Assembly: GCA_011033025.1 (NCBI GenBank)
Contig: WFMF01000397.1
Coordinates: forward strand, 62,001 to 126,000
DNA: 64,000 bases
Direction of reading: 5' to 3'
Origin: Beroe forskalii
Taxonomy: Eukaryota; Ctenophora; Nuda; Beroida; Beroidae
A program made the translations under genes and the position numbers. Under the pieces are notes generated by a model that did no database searches, was not told the DNA's origin, and was given only the letters and a program-made list of their open reading frames with translations. Shown here piece after piece: positions 59,701-61,667 of the stretch. How positions within the stretch are numbered: the first letter of the stretch is position 1; the number at the start of each line of letters is the position of its first letter.

Positions 59701-61667
59701 GCGAGTTTAAATGTTCAACTCGCTTGCTGACTGGTCATTGGTCAAAGTCAAATAGACCTATGGGTAAGCTAATACGCAGTCGATATAATAGGCAGCACAA
59801 CAGTAATAGATACTTCATTTAGTGAAATATCATTATCAGGGGGTTTACTAATAGACTCTTCATTTAGTGAAATATCATTATATCGGGGGTTCACACTGCC
59901 CCAAAACAGCCATTATCTTCCAGGTTCACGCTAGAGTAATTTTCTGAAAATGCCCGGCAACCGTTTAGCGGGGAGGGGTTGCGCTTTGTAAAACCATGTT
60001 GTATTCAATTTATAAATAGGTCGTCGTCCCGTGACATTATATGATGACTCAGATGCGTTACCTTCTTAAATAGTTAAATCTCAATGCCGTATTTCGCTGT
60101 TTTCGAGCCGATAACCAACGCAATGGCACGGTATTGCTATTTTGAATAAACATTAGTGGTAATCCGCGATTCGTTGACGTAATTTCTATTCTTAGCATCG
60201 CGTAGATTCATGAATGTATTCCTCGATTAACTATCTCAGGTAATAGACTGAGACGTGAGAAGAATAGAATTCAAATTACAGCTCTTTTAAATGCAAATTA
60301 CATTTCAATTTATCCGTAACAGTTAAATTCATGCGATTTAAACTATTAGCTTATCTCCCACCAGAGATTAATAATTAGATGGATTTATGTATGAAATAAC
60401 GTGAGAATTTGCATAATCAACTGATTAACCGCGGCAAGACTACGTTGCTCTTGCTTTAGCTCATGATTTGCAATGTAAATCAGTGTTCCGATCACGTGAT
60501 TCTTGCATTGGTGTGCGTGCAGTGCAGAATGGAGCCGATAGTCGACTAATAATAACCTAAACAGGGGGGCCACGCCATACGGTATATATAATACCCCATG
60601 GTAAGCAGAGACTAGAACAAGATTACTGATATTACGTCAGAATTTATAGATCACGGAGACAGGAATAGCAGAATATAAGGCGTGATAAATCATTCTCTTA
60701 GTACAGGTTTAGTAATCTCTATGGTTATATTCTCTGACCTTGGCAATCTCGTCGCTGCTCTGTTGTTCGAGTACCAGGTTGTCTTCCTGAGCCTTGGTCA
60801 GCATGGCTTGCATTTCCGTAACGGCAGTTGTCAGATCCTTGATCTTACCCTGAAATAAGTTATGTGTGAGAGGCAATAAAAGTTTCAAAAACTTTCAGCC
60901 GCGATTTGATATGTAAATGAATTTTATCCCAATATCTCAATGATGTATTTTAAAGTTTTTCTTTCAAAAACTGTTACTGTCATCCACAGAATAAGCCCAT
61001 GAAAACCCTTTCTAAGCTTAGCAGGTTGCACAAAACCATATAAGCGCATTCAAACCCTACCGTGGTTTCGGCTGAATACAAATTAACATAGCCTAGAAGT
61101 CGCTCCGTGCCAATATTAGTAACATGGTATCATTATAAGTCAGCTACAATTTAATGACATAAGTTATGCAAATTGCAGCAACCTATATCGCGGTATGTGG
61201 GCTAAAACAAAAGAATGTGTCTGCTTTCCGACTCCAATTACAGGCCGTATAAATACCAATTACAGGCCGTATAAATACCAATTACAGCCAAAAGTACACC
61301 CACTTATCCCGTTCTAAACGCGTGTAACTACCTCGAACTAAACCCTCCTCTCCTGAAGCACTAAGATCACGGCACGAAAATAGCTCGCTTTCTCTCCTCT
61401 GTACGATGGTTGGTTGGCACAGCACACGACACTCACGCGCTATATCTCTATTAATAACCCTCGTGCTCTCTCTGTCTAATATAGTACCTGGTATTCCTCG
61501 CAGTTGTTGTTGTACAACTCCGTGAGTCGTTCCTGTTTGTTCAGCTGAAGGCGGATGTTTTCCAACTCTGCAAGGTGAGATGAGTCCTTGTCCTGGAGTT
61601 TTACAACCAACTCGTTAACCCGTTTATCCATTTTAGTGCTGTGGTCTTTGAGCGTCTTTTGGGATGC
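8672..61667 (-). CDS. TPR: Nucleoprotein TPR (nuclear basket), 3' part of gene, multi-exon
   Basis: TPR is the long coiled-coil filament of the nuclear-pore basket, acting in mRNA export control, chromatin exclusion and the spindle checkpoint. The exon series listed separately reads in frame from 61,667 to the stop at 8,672-8,674. Using one copy of the duplicated block, and discounting one extra base in exon 4, it totals 6,051 nt (2,016 codons plus stop). Vertebrate TPR is about 2,360 residues, so roughly 300 N-terminal residues are missing beyond the window. Diagnostic matches to the family include LQQQNQKLL, VARQRDMYRVLLAQ, LGNLQTIQNNLERQ, RREKDIL, AEKEGLAKDVKRW and KYKTK, in the correct order. 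After the coiled coils comes a Ser/Thr-rich region, an acidic tract (VVIDIGSDSSECSDE then poly-Asp/Glu) and a basic end. The gene spans over 53 kb; intron sizes range from about 160 nt to 15 kb. Confidence 0.95.
8940..9066 (-). CDS. TPR: TPR exon 30
   Basis: 127 nt, phase 0 to 1, flanked by CAG acceptor and GTAACT donor. It encodes an acidic then Val/Pro/Ser-rich stretch (DDHESLLEDPGSVEV...). Confidence 0.8.
9177..9647 (-). CDS. TPR: TPR exon 29: GQVSSQ repeats and acidic tract
   Basis: 471 nt, phase 0 to 0, with a GTGAGT donor at 9,176. It encodes TEDEDEDML, then about seven tandem GQVSSQ hexapeptides (18-bp period), then VVIDIGSDSSECSDE followed by a run of Asp/Glu. The VIDIGSD-plus-acidic block corresponds to the DVIVIDSDDEEE region of vertebrate TPR. 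The hexapeptide repeat is a local expansion. Confidence 0.9.
9723..9857. mobile_element. MITE, GGCGTGT...ACACGCC family, copy 2, in a TPR intron
   Basis: The terminal inverted repeat starts GGGCGTGTTGAACTCCTACG at 9,723 and its mirror ends at about 9,857, with inner GCGGCTCACTG/CAGTGAGCCGC arms. It lies wholly in the intron between TPR exons 29 and 28. Confidence 0.8.
9937..10191 (-). CDS. TPR: TPR exon 28: Ser/Pro-rich
   Basis: 255 nt, phase 0 to 0, with a GTTTGT donor. Low-complexity Ser, Pro and Gly-rich sequence (PSSSAGPASSSAGPS), then SERSVSDLGVASSSSFDSLL. Probably disordered, as in the TPR tail of other animals. Confidence 0.85.
10365..10619 (-). CDS. TPR: TPR exon 27: Ser-rich with KRSR cluster
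   Basis: 255 nt, phase 0 to 0, with a GTAGGT donor. It encodes FKRSRCDVEDDDGEQPGPS. The basic-then-acidic cluster recalls the LPKRTREEEED part of the vertebrate tail, which lies in the region of the TPR nuclear import signal. Confidence 0.85.
10775..11319 (-). CDS. TPR: TPR exon 26: nine tandem 16-residue repeats
   Basis: 545 nt, phase 1 to 0. After a Thr/Pro-rich start the exon consists of about nine copies of a 48-bp unit encoding AVILPNVSTVTTTQVS. The repeat stays in frame throughout and the last CAG is followed by a GTCAGG donor at 10,774. Each unit also contains CAG followed by GTTAGT or GTCAGT, so every unit could serve as a 5' splice site. The corresponding vertebrate region is Thr/Pro/Val-rich and unstructured, without this repeat. 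Confidence 0.85.
11463..11643 (-). CDS. TPR: TPR exon 25: end of coiled coil
   Basis: 181 nt, phase 0 to 1, with a GTAAGT donor. It encodes TKEEEIGRLSDQLSDRETRS, then Thr-rich sequence with a duplicated ASVKPTAS. It marks the change from coiled coil to the disordered tail. Confidence 0.85.
11834..11970. repeat. inverted repeat in TPR intron
   Basis: Inverted GATGTTACTACACAC/GTGTGTAGTAACAT arms surround a smaller palindrome with the GAGGCGAAGCCGAG core (about 11,894-11,907). It is probably a MITE. Confidence 0.6.
12141..12333 (-). CDS. TPR: TPR exon 24: coiled coil
   Basis: 193 nt, phase 2 to 0, CAG acceptor and GTATTT donor. Encodes heptad-rich LRIRELEQELGESNSN...NTDLQDRIDRADTQIASL, fitting the last coiled-coil segment of TPR. 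Confidence 0.88.
12476..12593 (-). CDS. TPR: TPR exon 23
   Basis: 118 nt, phase 1 to 2, with a GTAAGT donor. It begins CTAAAGCC after a TTTGCAG acceptor and encodes KAMESGQSAAPTDNTKEKEL then KMITAIKEAKSKIEAL. Its upstream partner intron has an unusual donor (see the 12,594-12,757 entry). Confidence 0.85.
12594..12757 (-). other. 164-nt TPR intron with CT-AG ends
   Basis: Exon 22 must end at or before 12,758 because its frame runs into TAA nine codon positions or fewer later, and no GT lies near. Joining exon 22 to exon 23 in phase places the donor at CTAAAG, one base different from GTAAAG. The same eight bases CTAAAGCC also start exon 23, so the intron lies between 8-bp direct repeats. It may be a base error, a damaged donor or a true non-GT intron. 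Confidence 0.6.
12758..13008 (-). CDS. TPR: TPR exon 22: coiled coil with KYKTK motif
   Basis: 251 nt, phase 2 to 1. Encodes a long coiled coil ending AKLRTLAKKYKTK, matching the conserved KKIGRRYKTQ region of vertebrate TPR. The 5' end is a clear CAG acceptor; the 3' end lacks GT. Confidence 0.88.
13240..13441. mobile_element. 202-bp MITE, TACCTTAGGAGG ends
   Basis: The inverted ends are TACCTTAGGAGGTGTATTTA and TAAATAAACCTCCTAAGGTA. The interior holds paired GGGGATTTTT/AAAAATCCCC and a TGATAATGACGTCATT block. Same layout as the MITE at 5,253-5,456. It ends 34 bp from the donor side of TPR exon 21. Confidence 0.8.
13476..13735 (-). CDS. TPR: TPR exon 21: coiled coil with KRW motif
   Basis: 260 nt, phase 0 to 2, GTTAGA donor. 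It begins AEKEGLAKDVKRWSDRCNEL, matching vertebrate [20 protein letters not shown], and continues directly from exon 20 (ending SVLQ), although 14.99 kb of intron separates them. Confidence 0.95.
13736..15094. other. start of the 15-kb TPR intron, no gene recognised
   Basis: AT-rich intronic DNA. A 123-codon plus-strand frame at 14,390-14,761 begins with a hydrophobic stretch but has no recognisable domain and no splice or homology support. Confidence 0.5.
15095..17413. mobile_element. 2.3-kb foldback element with Tc1/mariner-type ends
   Basis: Ends read TA-CAGTCAAA (15,095) and TTTGACTG-TA (17,413), so a TA target duplication and CAGT termini as in Tc1/mariner elements. The two arms are inverted copies of each other for roughly 1 kb (15,097-16,200 against about 16,340-17,411). 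Each arm contains a terminal block and 4-5 tandem units of about 172 bp, each with GGCTCAGGAAGGTCGTAGAG (starts at 15,277, 15,449, 15,621, 15,792). No transposase is present. It sits in the 15-kb TPR intron. Confidence 0.88.
17415..18927. other. TPR intron, upstream region of the zinc-finger gene
   Basis: No repeat family or exon is certain. It includes several TCACGTGAC motifs (about 17,860-17,890) and, just before the zinc-finger frame, a TTATTTCAG acceptor-like site (about 18,917-18,925). This suggests a 5' untranslated exon of that gene somewhere upstream. Confidence 0.4.
18928..19998 (+). CDS. C2H2 zinc-finger protein, nested in a TPR intron
   Basis: A 356-codon open frame starting at the first ATG after an acceptor-like TTATTTCAG. 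Residues 1-235 are low complexity: a duplicated IEENTSPHQ segment, a run of TTPPL-type repeats, then Ser/Pro-rich sequence. Four C2H2 fingers follow at about residues 241-261, 269-290, 298-320 and 328-348, joined by regular seven-residue linkers. Cys spacing is C-x2-C-x12-H with x3, x4, x5 and x3 between the histidines. The arrangement (CPECGYST, CDKCDYKC, CNKCPYST, CPNCEFTS) resembles REST/polydactyl-type nuclear DNA-binding fingers, but I cannot name an orthologue. It is transcribed opposite to TPR. An AATAAA lies at 20,164-20,169. Confidence 0.82.
   Translation: MENFTMHSVIRCLSIIYSNPVESQFKPTSCNQQFDDQSVPLQSEEYRVQEWELMADLGITDLYQTPISANITSDNSLETDPNTLPYQGLIEENTSPHQDLIEENTSPHQEHTSAFKRLPITPQKEVASPLLSVTTPPLKTPPLTTAPQTTPPLTTPPLTTPPLTTKSLTTPSLTTPPQLPSLSPENLLLPDSLNPNVTPCLSLSSSPESNEASPPSSEDHEGAPSSPSQGKRSSDSGYLVCPECGYSTMRRCRMAEHLLVHSDERPISCDKCDYKCKRKGDLRSHIMHRHSTSKPYQCNKCPYSTVSKMQLKKHNQKNAHRKIYCYKCPNCEFTSKVKSRIIQHTLVHFVEKTLQE
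20164..20169 (+). promoter_or_regulatory. candidate poly(A) signal of the zinc-finger gene
   Basis: AATAAA about 166 nt after the stop codon at 19,998, the expected strand and distance. Confidence 0.5.
20170..21960. other. TPR intron, nothing recognised
   Basis: AT-rich DNA with short open frames only; no family or structured repeat stands out. Confidence 0.5.
21968..22225. mobile_element. palindromic repeat with CATATGCATATTTT ends
   Basis: It begins ACACCCTTGTTCCATATGCA and contains matched inverted segments of the TCGAATTTTTACTCGAATAT type. A second TTCCATATGCATATTTT occurs at about 22,212. A shorter relative at about 25,396-25,498 ends ATATGGAACAAGGGTGT, the mirror of this start. Confidence 0.55.
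22655..23572. repeat. 19-bp minisatellite abutting the LINE 3' end
   Basis: About 48 units of AGATAGTACGGGGGAGCCC, with 18-bp forms and GAGACC/GAGCCC alternation. A block around 23,011 is repeated around 23,261 (offset about 250 bp), a higher-order duplication. It lies immediately 3' of the minus-strand LINE, so it may have grown from the LINE tail. Confidence 0.88.
23608..24945 (-). mobile_element. 5'-truncated non-LTR retrotransposon (LINE) reverse transcriptase
   Basis: An open frame of 438 codons covering the last two thirds of a LINE reverse transcriptase and its C-terminal domain. Visible motifs: NQHGFRKKRSCLTQLL, YLDYSKAFDKVDH, GVPQGTVLGPILFLLYINDL, the catalytic FADD in LCFADDTKL, and GVLVSSDRSWSPH. 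These fit the CR1/Jockey group. The endonuclease part is absent; similarity stops at about 24,945, the usual 5' truncation. The frame has no stops, so the insertion is fairly young. It is in the same orientation as the host TPR gene, inside the 15-kb intron. Confidence 0.92.
24946..25905. other. TPR intron between LINE and GNPTAB-like gene
   Basis: Unique AT-rich DNA plus the short CATATGCATATGGA...ATGGAACAAGGGTGT repeat at about 25,396-25,498. It presumably contains the promoter of the GNPTAB-like gene; no core promoter element is clear. Confidence 0.4.
25906..25993 (+). CDS. GNPTAB: GNPTAB-like exon 1, probable signal anchor, one-base frame problem
   Basis: ATG at 25,906 and a GTGAGT donor after 25,993 give 88 nt (phase 1), but exon 2 reads only in phase 0. 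Near 25,950 the frame ending correctly at the donor encodes FIVALIAGTIAAKVK, a good signal-anchor helix, whereas the ATG frame encodes polar sequence. One extra base near CGTGTTT explains both. The alternative is an undetected exon. Confidence 0.55.
25906..28480 (+). CDS. GNPTAB: GNPTAB-like Stealth-family GlcNAc-1-phosphotransferase, five exons, nested in TPR intron
   Basis: A short homologue of the alpha/beta subunit of UDP-GlcNAc:lysosomal-enzyme GlcNAc-1-phosphotransferase, the Golgi enzyme that makes the mannose-6-phosphate tag. Exons: 25,906-25,993, 26,207-26,668, 26,795-26,881, 27,076-27,233 and 27,709-28,480, about 520 residues. Stealth blocks appear in order: CR1 (VDVVYTWVNGSDPAW), CR2 (DNDELKHSLRSV, APWVRRVFILTAGQ, FIYFNDDVFLG), CR3 (HMPHFMSRSVLENLQ) and CR4 (KFVCLNDGLKH). 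A canonical EF-hand loop (DKNNDESFDFEE) precedes CR4 and a membrane segment (SWLMVVLTLGLLLSL) closes the protein. Unlike human GNPTAB (1,256 residues), CR2 joins CR3 through about 45 residues, with no Notch-like repeats, DMAP-binding region or long spacers. Exon 1 is out of phase by one base. Confidence 0.88.
26207..26668 (+). CDS. GNPTAB: GNPTAB-like exon 2: Stealth CR1 and CR2
   Basis: 462 nt, phase 0 to 0, acceptor CCCCAG and donor GTAGCA. Holds VDVVYTWVNGSDP, the DNDELKHSLRSV segment, LPTFNSAAIE and FIYFNDDVFLGRDV, all strongly conserved with animal GNPTAB. Confidence 0.92.
26795..26881 (+). CDS. GNPTAB: GNPTAB-like exon 3: short linker
   Basis: 87 nt, phase 0 to 0, acceptor CCTCAG and donor GTAAGC. 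Encodes DWVTSDGRYKIFTAALPEPK and a few more residues. It replaces the several hundred residues between CR2 and CR3 in human GNPTAB. Confidence 0.8.
27076..27233 (+). CDS. GNPTAB: GNPTAB-like exon 4: Stealth CR3
   Basis: 158 nt, phase 0 to 2, acceptor CTACTAG and donor GTGAGT. Encodes ESRRFVNRVYDAEYGRGSRE and HMPHFMSRSVLENLQQ, matching the DSLRYVNK and HMPHMIDR part of human GNPTAB. Two partial copies follow in the next intron. Confidence 0.88.
27295..27551 (+). repeat. two partial tandem copies of GNPTAB-like exon 4
   Basis: About 97 bp of exon 4, from VYDAEYGRG onward, together with the start of its intron, recur at about 27,295-27,390 and 27,446-27,551 (period about 152 bp). The coding frame is kept (VYDEEYGRGSRDAIPHMPHF in the first), but neither copy has an AG acceptor next to it. 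They are probably unspliced duplicates. Confidence 0.8.
27709..28480 (+). CDS. GNPTAB: GNPTAB-like exon 5: EF-hand, CR4, C-terminal membrane segment
   Basis: 772 nt including stop, entering in phase 2 through TTGCAG. Encodes FPKEFSETSSHKFRSPQDMQ (as in human [20 protein letters not shown]), the EF-hand, KFVCLNDGLKH and the terminal hydrophobic helix with a basic tail. TAA ends at 28,480. Confidence 0.92.
28740..28925 (-). CDS. TPR: TPR exon 20: coiled coil
   Basis: 186 nt, phase 0 to 0, acceptor TTCCAG, donor GTATGC. Encodes DMLKKVEESQALTEKVNQLM...ATNRELTDKVSVLQ, matching the ELMKKTETMN...EANAELSEKSGMLQ region. Its donor opens the 15-kb intron. Confidence 0.93.
29674..29851 (-). CDS. TPR: TPR exon 19: YVRREKDIL motif
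   Basis: 178 nt, phase 2 to 0, acceptor CCCTAG, donor GTATTT. Encodes YVRREKDILSTKMEVTDSEA and EKQMEESRKTLEEERSK, closely matching the [20 protein letters not shown] segment. Confidence 0.94.
30191..30282 (-). CDS. TPR: TPR exon 18
   Basis: Ends AG before a GTGCGT donor (phase 2). The 5' border is ambiguous. With a GTCGAG acceptor the exon starts at 30,282 (phase 0, LQKALASEQPLKESSEAVED...STEELWEIIR); with the TATCAG acceptor it starts at 30,293. Either gives the same DVVELQ protein because exon 17 ends with the same 11 bases. Confidence 0.75.
30747..30901 (-). CDS. TPR: TPR exon 17
   Basis: Starts after a CTCCAG acceptor (phase 1). Encodes LKLEEESKVWYTEKVGLQQD and LDQQNVLLHSQLASLSKDVV, matching [20 protein letters not shown]. 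The proposed 3' end at a GTCACT donor gives 155 nt and phase 0. The donor is weak and its position uncertain by up to 11 nt. Confidence 0.8.
32043..32152 (-). CDS. TPR: TPR exon 16
   Basis: 110 nt, phase 2 to 1, acceptor CACAG, donor GTAGTG. Encodes IAEHKGSIETLEGKVSDLTQ and further coiled coil. It accepts the phase-2 end of exon 15 from either duplicated block. Confidence 0.85.
32366..32522 (-). CDS. TPR: TPR exon 15, copy A
   Basis: 157 nt, phase 1 to 2, acceptor TTCACAG, donor GTAAAA. Encodes SAELRELSAALTKTQHQLEE and EHDIRAQFNKLNALYEDAQT. Identical in frame and splice sites to 37,836-37,992. Confidence 0.88.
33640..33690 (-). pseudogene. decayed partial copy of the 3' end of TPR exon 14
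   Basis: ACCTTTGGTCTGGTGCTGCC and GCGCCTCGTTGAC resemble the donor end of exon 14 about 90 bp away (33,730 onward), but with gaps. Copy B has an even more decayed version near 39,100. It shows an older local duplication. Confidence 0.5.
33730..33922 (-). CDS. TPR: TPR exon 14, copy A
   Basis: 193 nt, phase 0 to 1, acceptor TCTTAG, donor GTAGGA. Encodes YKEISEAHELALRELSQSEQ and ISQNWEEIATLTEKLKTANE. Differences from copy B checked here are synonymous. Confidence 0.88.
34832..34980 (-). CDS. TPR: TPR exon 13, copy A
   Basis: 149 nt, phase 1 to 0, acceptor TTCCAG, donor GTGAAA. Encodes TDETISVQASRLKEQTAKIT and LTAREESLQSQVVLAKQHAQ. Confidence 0.87.
35988..36195 (-). CDS. TPR: TPR exon 12, copy A
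   Basis: 208 nt, phase 0 to 1, acceptor CCGCAG, donor GTAAGC. Encodes VDKERETLRERQEKLDALQA and FQSSAERRSSEEGG before ending SPDQG. Copy B differs at several residues here (FQSSTETRGSEEGG). Confidence 0.88.
36735..37130. repeat. tandem repeats of a TATCTCACTGTTATAACGAC unit
   Basis: Four to five degenerate units of roughly 80-90 bp, each with TATCTCACTGTTATAACGA, CATTTTGTTACTGC and TTTTACAGCCTTAG segments. The counterpart in copy B (42,240-42,530) has fewer units. Confidence 0.7.
37157..37545. repeat. 156-bp tandem repeat between the two duplicated blocks
   Basis: About 2.5 units beginning GGCTTATGTGATGGTCAGAG at 37,157, about 37,313 and 37,469, each with ACCCTTCCAATCGATTCAGC and ACACCTAACATGCCACAGTT. 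It is found only at the junction of copies A and B. Confidence 0.8.
37836..37992 (-). CDS. TPR: TPR exon 15, copy B
   Basis: 157 nt, phase 1 to 2, same acceptor and donor as copy A. Its phase-2 end can join exon 16 (phase 2) but not exon 12 of copy A (phase 0); the latter join meets a TAG after 17 codons. Confidence 0.85.
39187..39379 (-). CDS. TPR: TPR exon 14, copy B
   Basis: 193 nt, phase 0 to 1, acceptor TCTCAG, donor GTGGGA. Same protein as copy A where compared; several third-position changes. Confidence 0.85.
40293..40441 (-). CDS. TPR: TPR exon 13, copy B
   Basis: 149 nt, phase 1 to 0, acceptor TTCCAG, donor GTGAAA. Same encoded segment as copy A. Confidence 0.85.
41447..41494. repeat. 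48-bp duplication of the exon 12 donor region
   Basis: The segment around GCTTACCCTGATCAGG occurs twice (41,441-41,456 and 41,489-41,504). This gives copy B two identical GTAAGC donors 48 nt apart and in the same phase. Use of the distal donor would add 16 codons. Copy A has one donor. Confidence 0.8.
41495..41702 (-). CDS. TPR: TPR exon 12, copy B
   Basis: 208 nt with the proximal donor, phase 0 to 1. Alternative end at 41,447 (256 nt, same phase). It reads in frame from exon 11 (52,910-53,053), across an 11.2-kb intron filled with repeats. Confidence 0.86.
42541..42725. repeat. two tandem CTGGCCAGGG-palindrome units
   Basis: Two units of about 100 bp, each with an 18-bp perfect palindrome around CCCTGGCCAGGG (42,544-42,561 and 42,642-42,659), then GTAACCCCCCGCGG, ACTGGCCAGGGGTATAAGTT and GTGTCACAGGGTG. 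A third unit is at 44,336-44,425. Confidence 0.85.
42755..44331. mobile_element. repeat-family copy 2 (minisatellite plus terminal hairpin)
   Basis: Same order of segments as copy 1: ATAATTGGGAGC start, TGACGTCA blocks, 15-bp minisatellite (about 43,430-43,655), three GGACGTTTTGTAGAAATTA repeats and the 143-bp hairpin at 44,189-44,331. A 110-bp internal segment (GGAATGGAGATAGCTCAAAA) is tandemly duplicated at about 42,980-43,150. Confidence 0.85.
44189..44331. repeat. 143-bp hairpin, copy 2
   Basis: Same arms as copy 1, ACCACCAAAACCGTTGGACG and mirror, ending the family copy. A CTGGCCAGGG palindrome unit follows directly. Confidence 0.9.
44437..44575. repeat. GC-rich run of four hairpins, three with a C(GAA)G triloop
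   Basis: Stem 1: GGGCGCT/AGCGCCC (44,437-44,454, loop GGCA). Stem 2: 16 bp perfect, 44,476-44,491 with 44,495-44,510. Stem 3: 12 bp perfect, 44,502-44,513 with 44,517-44,528, sharing an arm with stem 2. Stem 4: 18 bp perfect, 44,537-44,554 with 44,558-44,575. Stems 2-4 each close on CCC-GAA-GGG. An A10 run precedes stem 2. The block is far richer in GC than its surroundings. Confidence 0.9.
45021..45880. repeat. 143-bp tandem satellite, about six units
   Basis: Units start CGCTTAATTAGTTAATTGGC at 45,021, 45,164, 45,310, 45,453, 45,596 and 45,739 (spacing 143-146 bp), each with TTGGCCAATTAAAGTAATTA and ATCGCGTATAACTCAAAAAG. The last units are the most diverged. Confidence 0.92.
45895..47725. 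other. uncharacterised repeat-bounded block
   Basis: Bounded by direct copies of TAGGGTGGGCCTTGGTTTTTT (45,898) and TAGGGTGGGGCTTGGTTTTTT (47,690), with T-rich GGTTTTTTT arrays inside the left end and AAAAAACC arrays inside the right end. The interior has loosely repeated GGTCAGCCAAGGGTC-like words and a 99-nt perfect palindrome at 46,919-47,017. No protein is recognised. Confidence 0.55.
46919..47017. repeat. 99-nt perfect palindrome, 48-bp arms
   Basis: Left arm 46,919-46,966 is the exact reverse complement of 46,970-47,017; the loop is ACT. The arms contain GGACATCCACCACATTCAGC and GCCAGGCAAG. Confidence 0.95.
47745..47992. repeat. partial inverted relative of the 26-714 element
   Basis: GTCCGTGGCGGTGTGCTTTG and AATATCTTGGTCACGCATAT match the arms of the first element, and GCCCTCAAAGTCGCTGCAAG with TTTTAGCATGCGTTCAAGCC is the reverse complement of its interior (about 300-390). 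The ends are missing. Confidence 0.75.
49010..50573. mobile_element. 1.56-kb non-autonomous TIR transposon nested in copy 3
   Basis: Ends ATGGACACCTTCATGTAAAA and its exact mirror TTTTACATGAAGGTGTCCAT; the inverted match covers about 30 bp. The host sequence joins across it without a clear duplicated target. The interior is AT-rich with no transposase frame. Confidence 0.82.
51045..51187. repeat. 143-bp hairpin, copy 3
   Basis: Same arms as copies 1 and 2, closing family copy 3; copy 4 starts almost immediately after. Confidence 0.9.
51200..52733. mobile_element. repeat-family copy 4 (minisatellite plus terminal hairpin)
   Basis: Starts GCTGATAATTCGGGACCCAA, then the conserved 5' block, minisatellite at about 51,830-52,055, GGACGTTTTGTAGAAATTAG repeats and the hairpin 52,591-52,733. 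Confidence 0.85.
52591..52733. repeat. 143-bp hairpin, copy 4, with compensated changes
   Basis: Left arm starts GTCACCAAAACC and contains GTCAAGTAACC; right arm contains GGTTACTTGACC and ends GGTTTTGGTGAT. Against the other copies, both arms changed so that pairing is kept. Confidence 0.9.
52910..53053 (-). CDS. TPR: TPR exon 11
   Basis: 144 nt, phase 0 to 0, acceptor CTTCAG, donor GTCTGT. Encodes EFEKKERTDKKISLLESELC and ARRKLTSTELRYKTAEAIQN, coiled coil after the NLQTIQ region. Confidence 0.85.
53054..53825. other. TPR intron, nothing recognised
   Basis: Unique AT-rich intron; a short CACTTCCCAGAAGTGAG palindrome at about 53,541-53,558 is the only structured element seen. Confidence 0.5.
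53826..54098 (-). CDS. TPR: TPR exon 10: NLQTIQ motif
   Basis: 273 nt, phase 0 to 0, acceptor CTCCAG, donor GTGAGT. Encodes YKDKCSELSTAVTRLQLTND and RTQNVLLGNLQTIQNNLERQ, matching vertebrate RGQNLLLTNLQTIQGILER. Confidence 0.95.
54292..54395. mobile_element. 104-bp MITE 20 bp from a TPR splice donor
   Basis: Perfect 25-bp terminal inverted repeats, TATACTTCGCGTATTAGTAA followed by TCCGC and its mirror. The interior has ATATGCAT and TGACGTCATATG. It ends 19 bp from exon 9's donor. Confidence 0.9.
54415..54692 (-). CDS. TPR: TPR exon 9
   Basis: 278 nt, phase 1 to 0, acceptor TTTCAG, donor GTGAGA. Encodes NAEDPKEKNKKKSAETETVN, ALSELQKEFTAYKTEKRDQI and TQLASKLEFAQEKYKLLENS, matching the STQLDFASKRYEMLQDN segment. 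Confidence 0.94.
55146..55296 (-). CDS. TPR: TPR exon 8: RQRDMYRVLL motif
   Basis: 151 nt, phase 0 to 1, acceptor TCTCAG, donor GTAATA. Encodes ELRAKLDSAAEQIRELKDAQ and EAVARQRDMYRVLLAQAG, the most conserved TPR block. Confidence 0.96.
55310..55410. repeat. cluster of TCACGTGAC motifs in a TPR intron
   Basis: Five CACGTG or near-CACGTG sites in about 90 bp (GATCACGTGG, GGTCACGTGAC, TGTCACGTGATC, TGTCACGTGACG), alternating with GTTGTCATG. Degenerate tandem structure; regulatory meaning unknown. Confidence 0.6.
55929..56060 (-). CDS. TPR: TPR exon 7: LQQQNQKLL motif
   Basis: 132 nt, phase 0 to 0, acceptor AAACAG, donor GTAAAA. Encodes VISDNLVSFRSVSELQQQNQ and KLLCVVRELSEEQERREVEE, matching [20 protein letters not shown]. 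Confidence 0.96.
56858..56965 (-). CDS. TPR: TPR exon 6
   Basis: 108 nt, phase 0 to 0, acceptor CCCCAG, donor GTAAGT. Encodes VLLKEVEDARAGR then a Ser-rich stretch, matching VLLMELEEARG. Confidence 0.92.
57873..58022 (-). CDS. TPR: TPR exon 5: KDLSQQVQ motif
   Basis: 150 nt, phase 0 to 0, acceptor GGCAG, donor GTAATA. Encodes DNLADKLEKSMKQVESYRIA and RENERHKTQLKDLSQQVQ, matching RDNRRMEIQVKDLSQQIR. Confidence 0.96.
58355..58549 (-). CDS. TPR: TPR exon 4, with a one-base frameshift
   Basis: 195 nt as given. The 5' half reads LMKSGMTILQIYSSYVEATE (as vertebrate KPGMKLTELYNAYVETQ) and the 3' half, in another frame, reads QYLDQILKEIEEKAPLLQQQ (as [20 protein letters not shown]). They join if one T of the TTT at 58,470-58,472 is absent, giving 194 nt, phase 1 to 0. 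Probably a homopolymer sequencing error. Confidence 0.85.
59398..59563 (-). CDS. TPR: TPR exon 3
   Basis: 166 nt, phase 0 to 1, acceptor CCGCAG, donor GTGAGT. Encodes HVAVIKELEGKIASMQNELD and NANDLIMSTRKSN, matching LENANDLLSATKRKG. Confidence 0.9.
59650..59788. mobile_element. MITE-like inverted repeat in a TPR intron
   Basis: Inverted GGCGTATTAG/CTAATACGC ends with inner ATTGACCAATCAGCG/TGACTGGTCATTGGTC and GCGAGTT/AACTCGC arms. Non-coding. Confidence 0.6.
60739..60849 (-). CDS. TPR: TPR exon 2
   Basis: 111 nt, phase 0 to 0, acceptor TTTCAG, donor GTCAGA. Encodes GKIKDLTTAVTEMQAMLTKA and QEDNLVLEQQSSDEIAK, matching [20 protein letters not shown]. Confidence 0.9.
61488..61667 (-). CDS. TPR: TPR exon 1 of this window (internal exon)
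   Basis: 180 nt, phase 0 to 0, acceptor TTTCAG, donor GTACTA. Encodes ASQKTLKDHSTKMDKRVNEL and NKQERLTELYNNNCEEYQ, matching the HIKLSNLYKSAADDSE region near residue 290 of human TPR. The true first exons lie beyond the window. Confidence 0.9.
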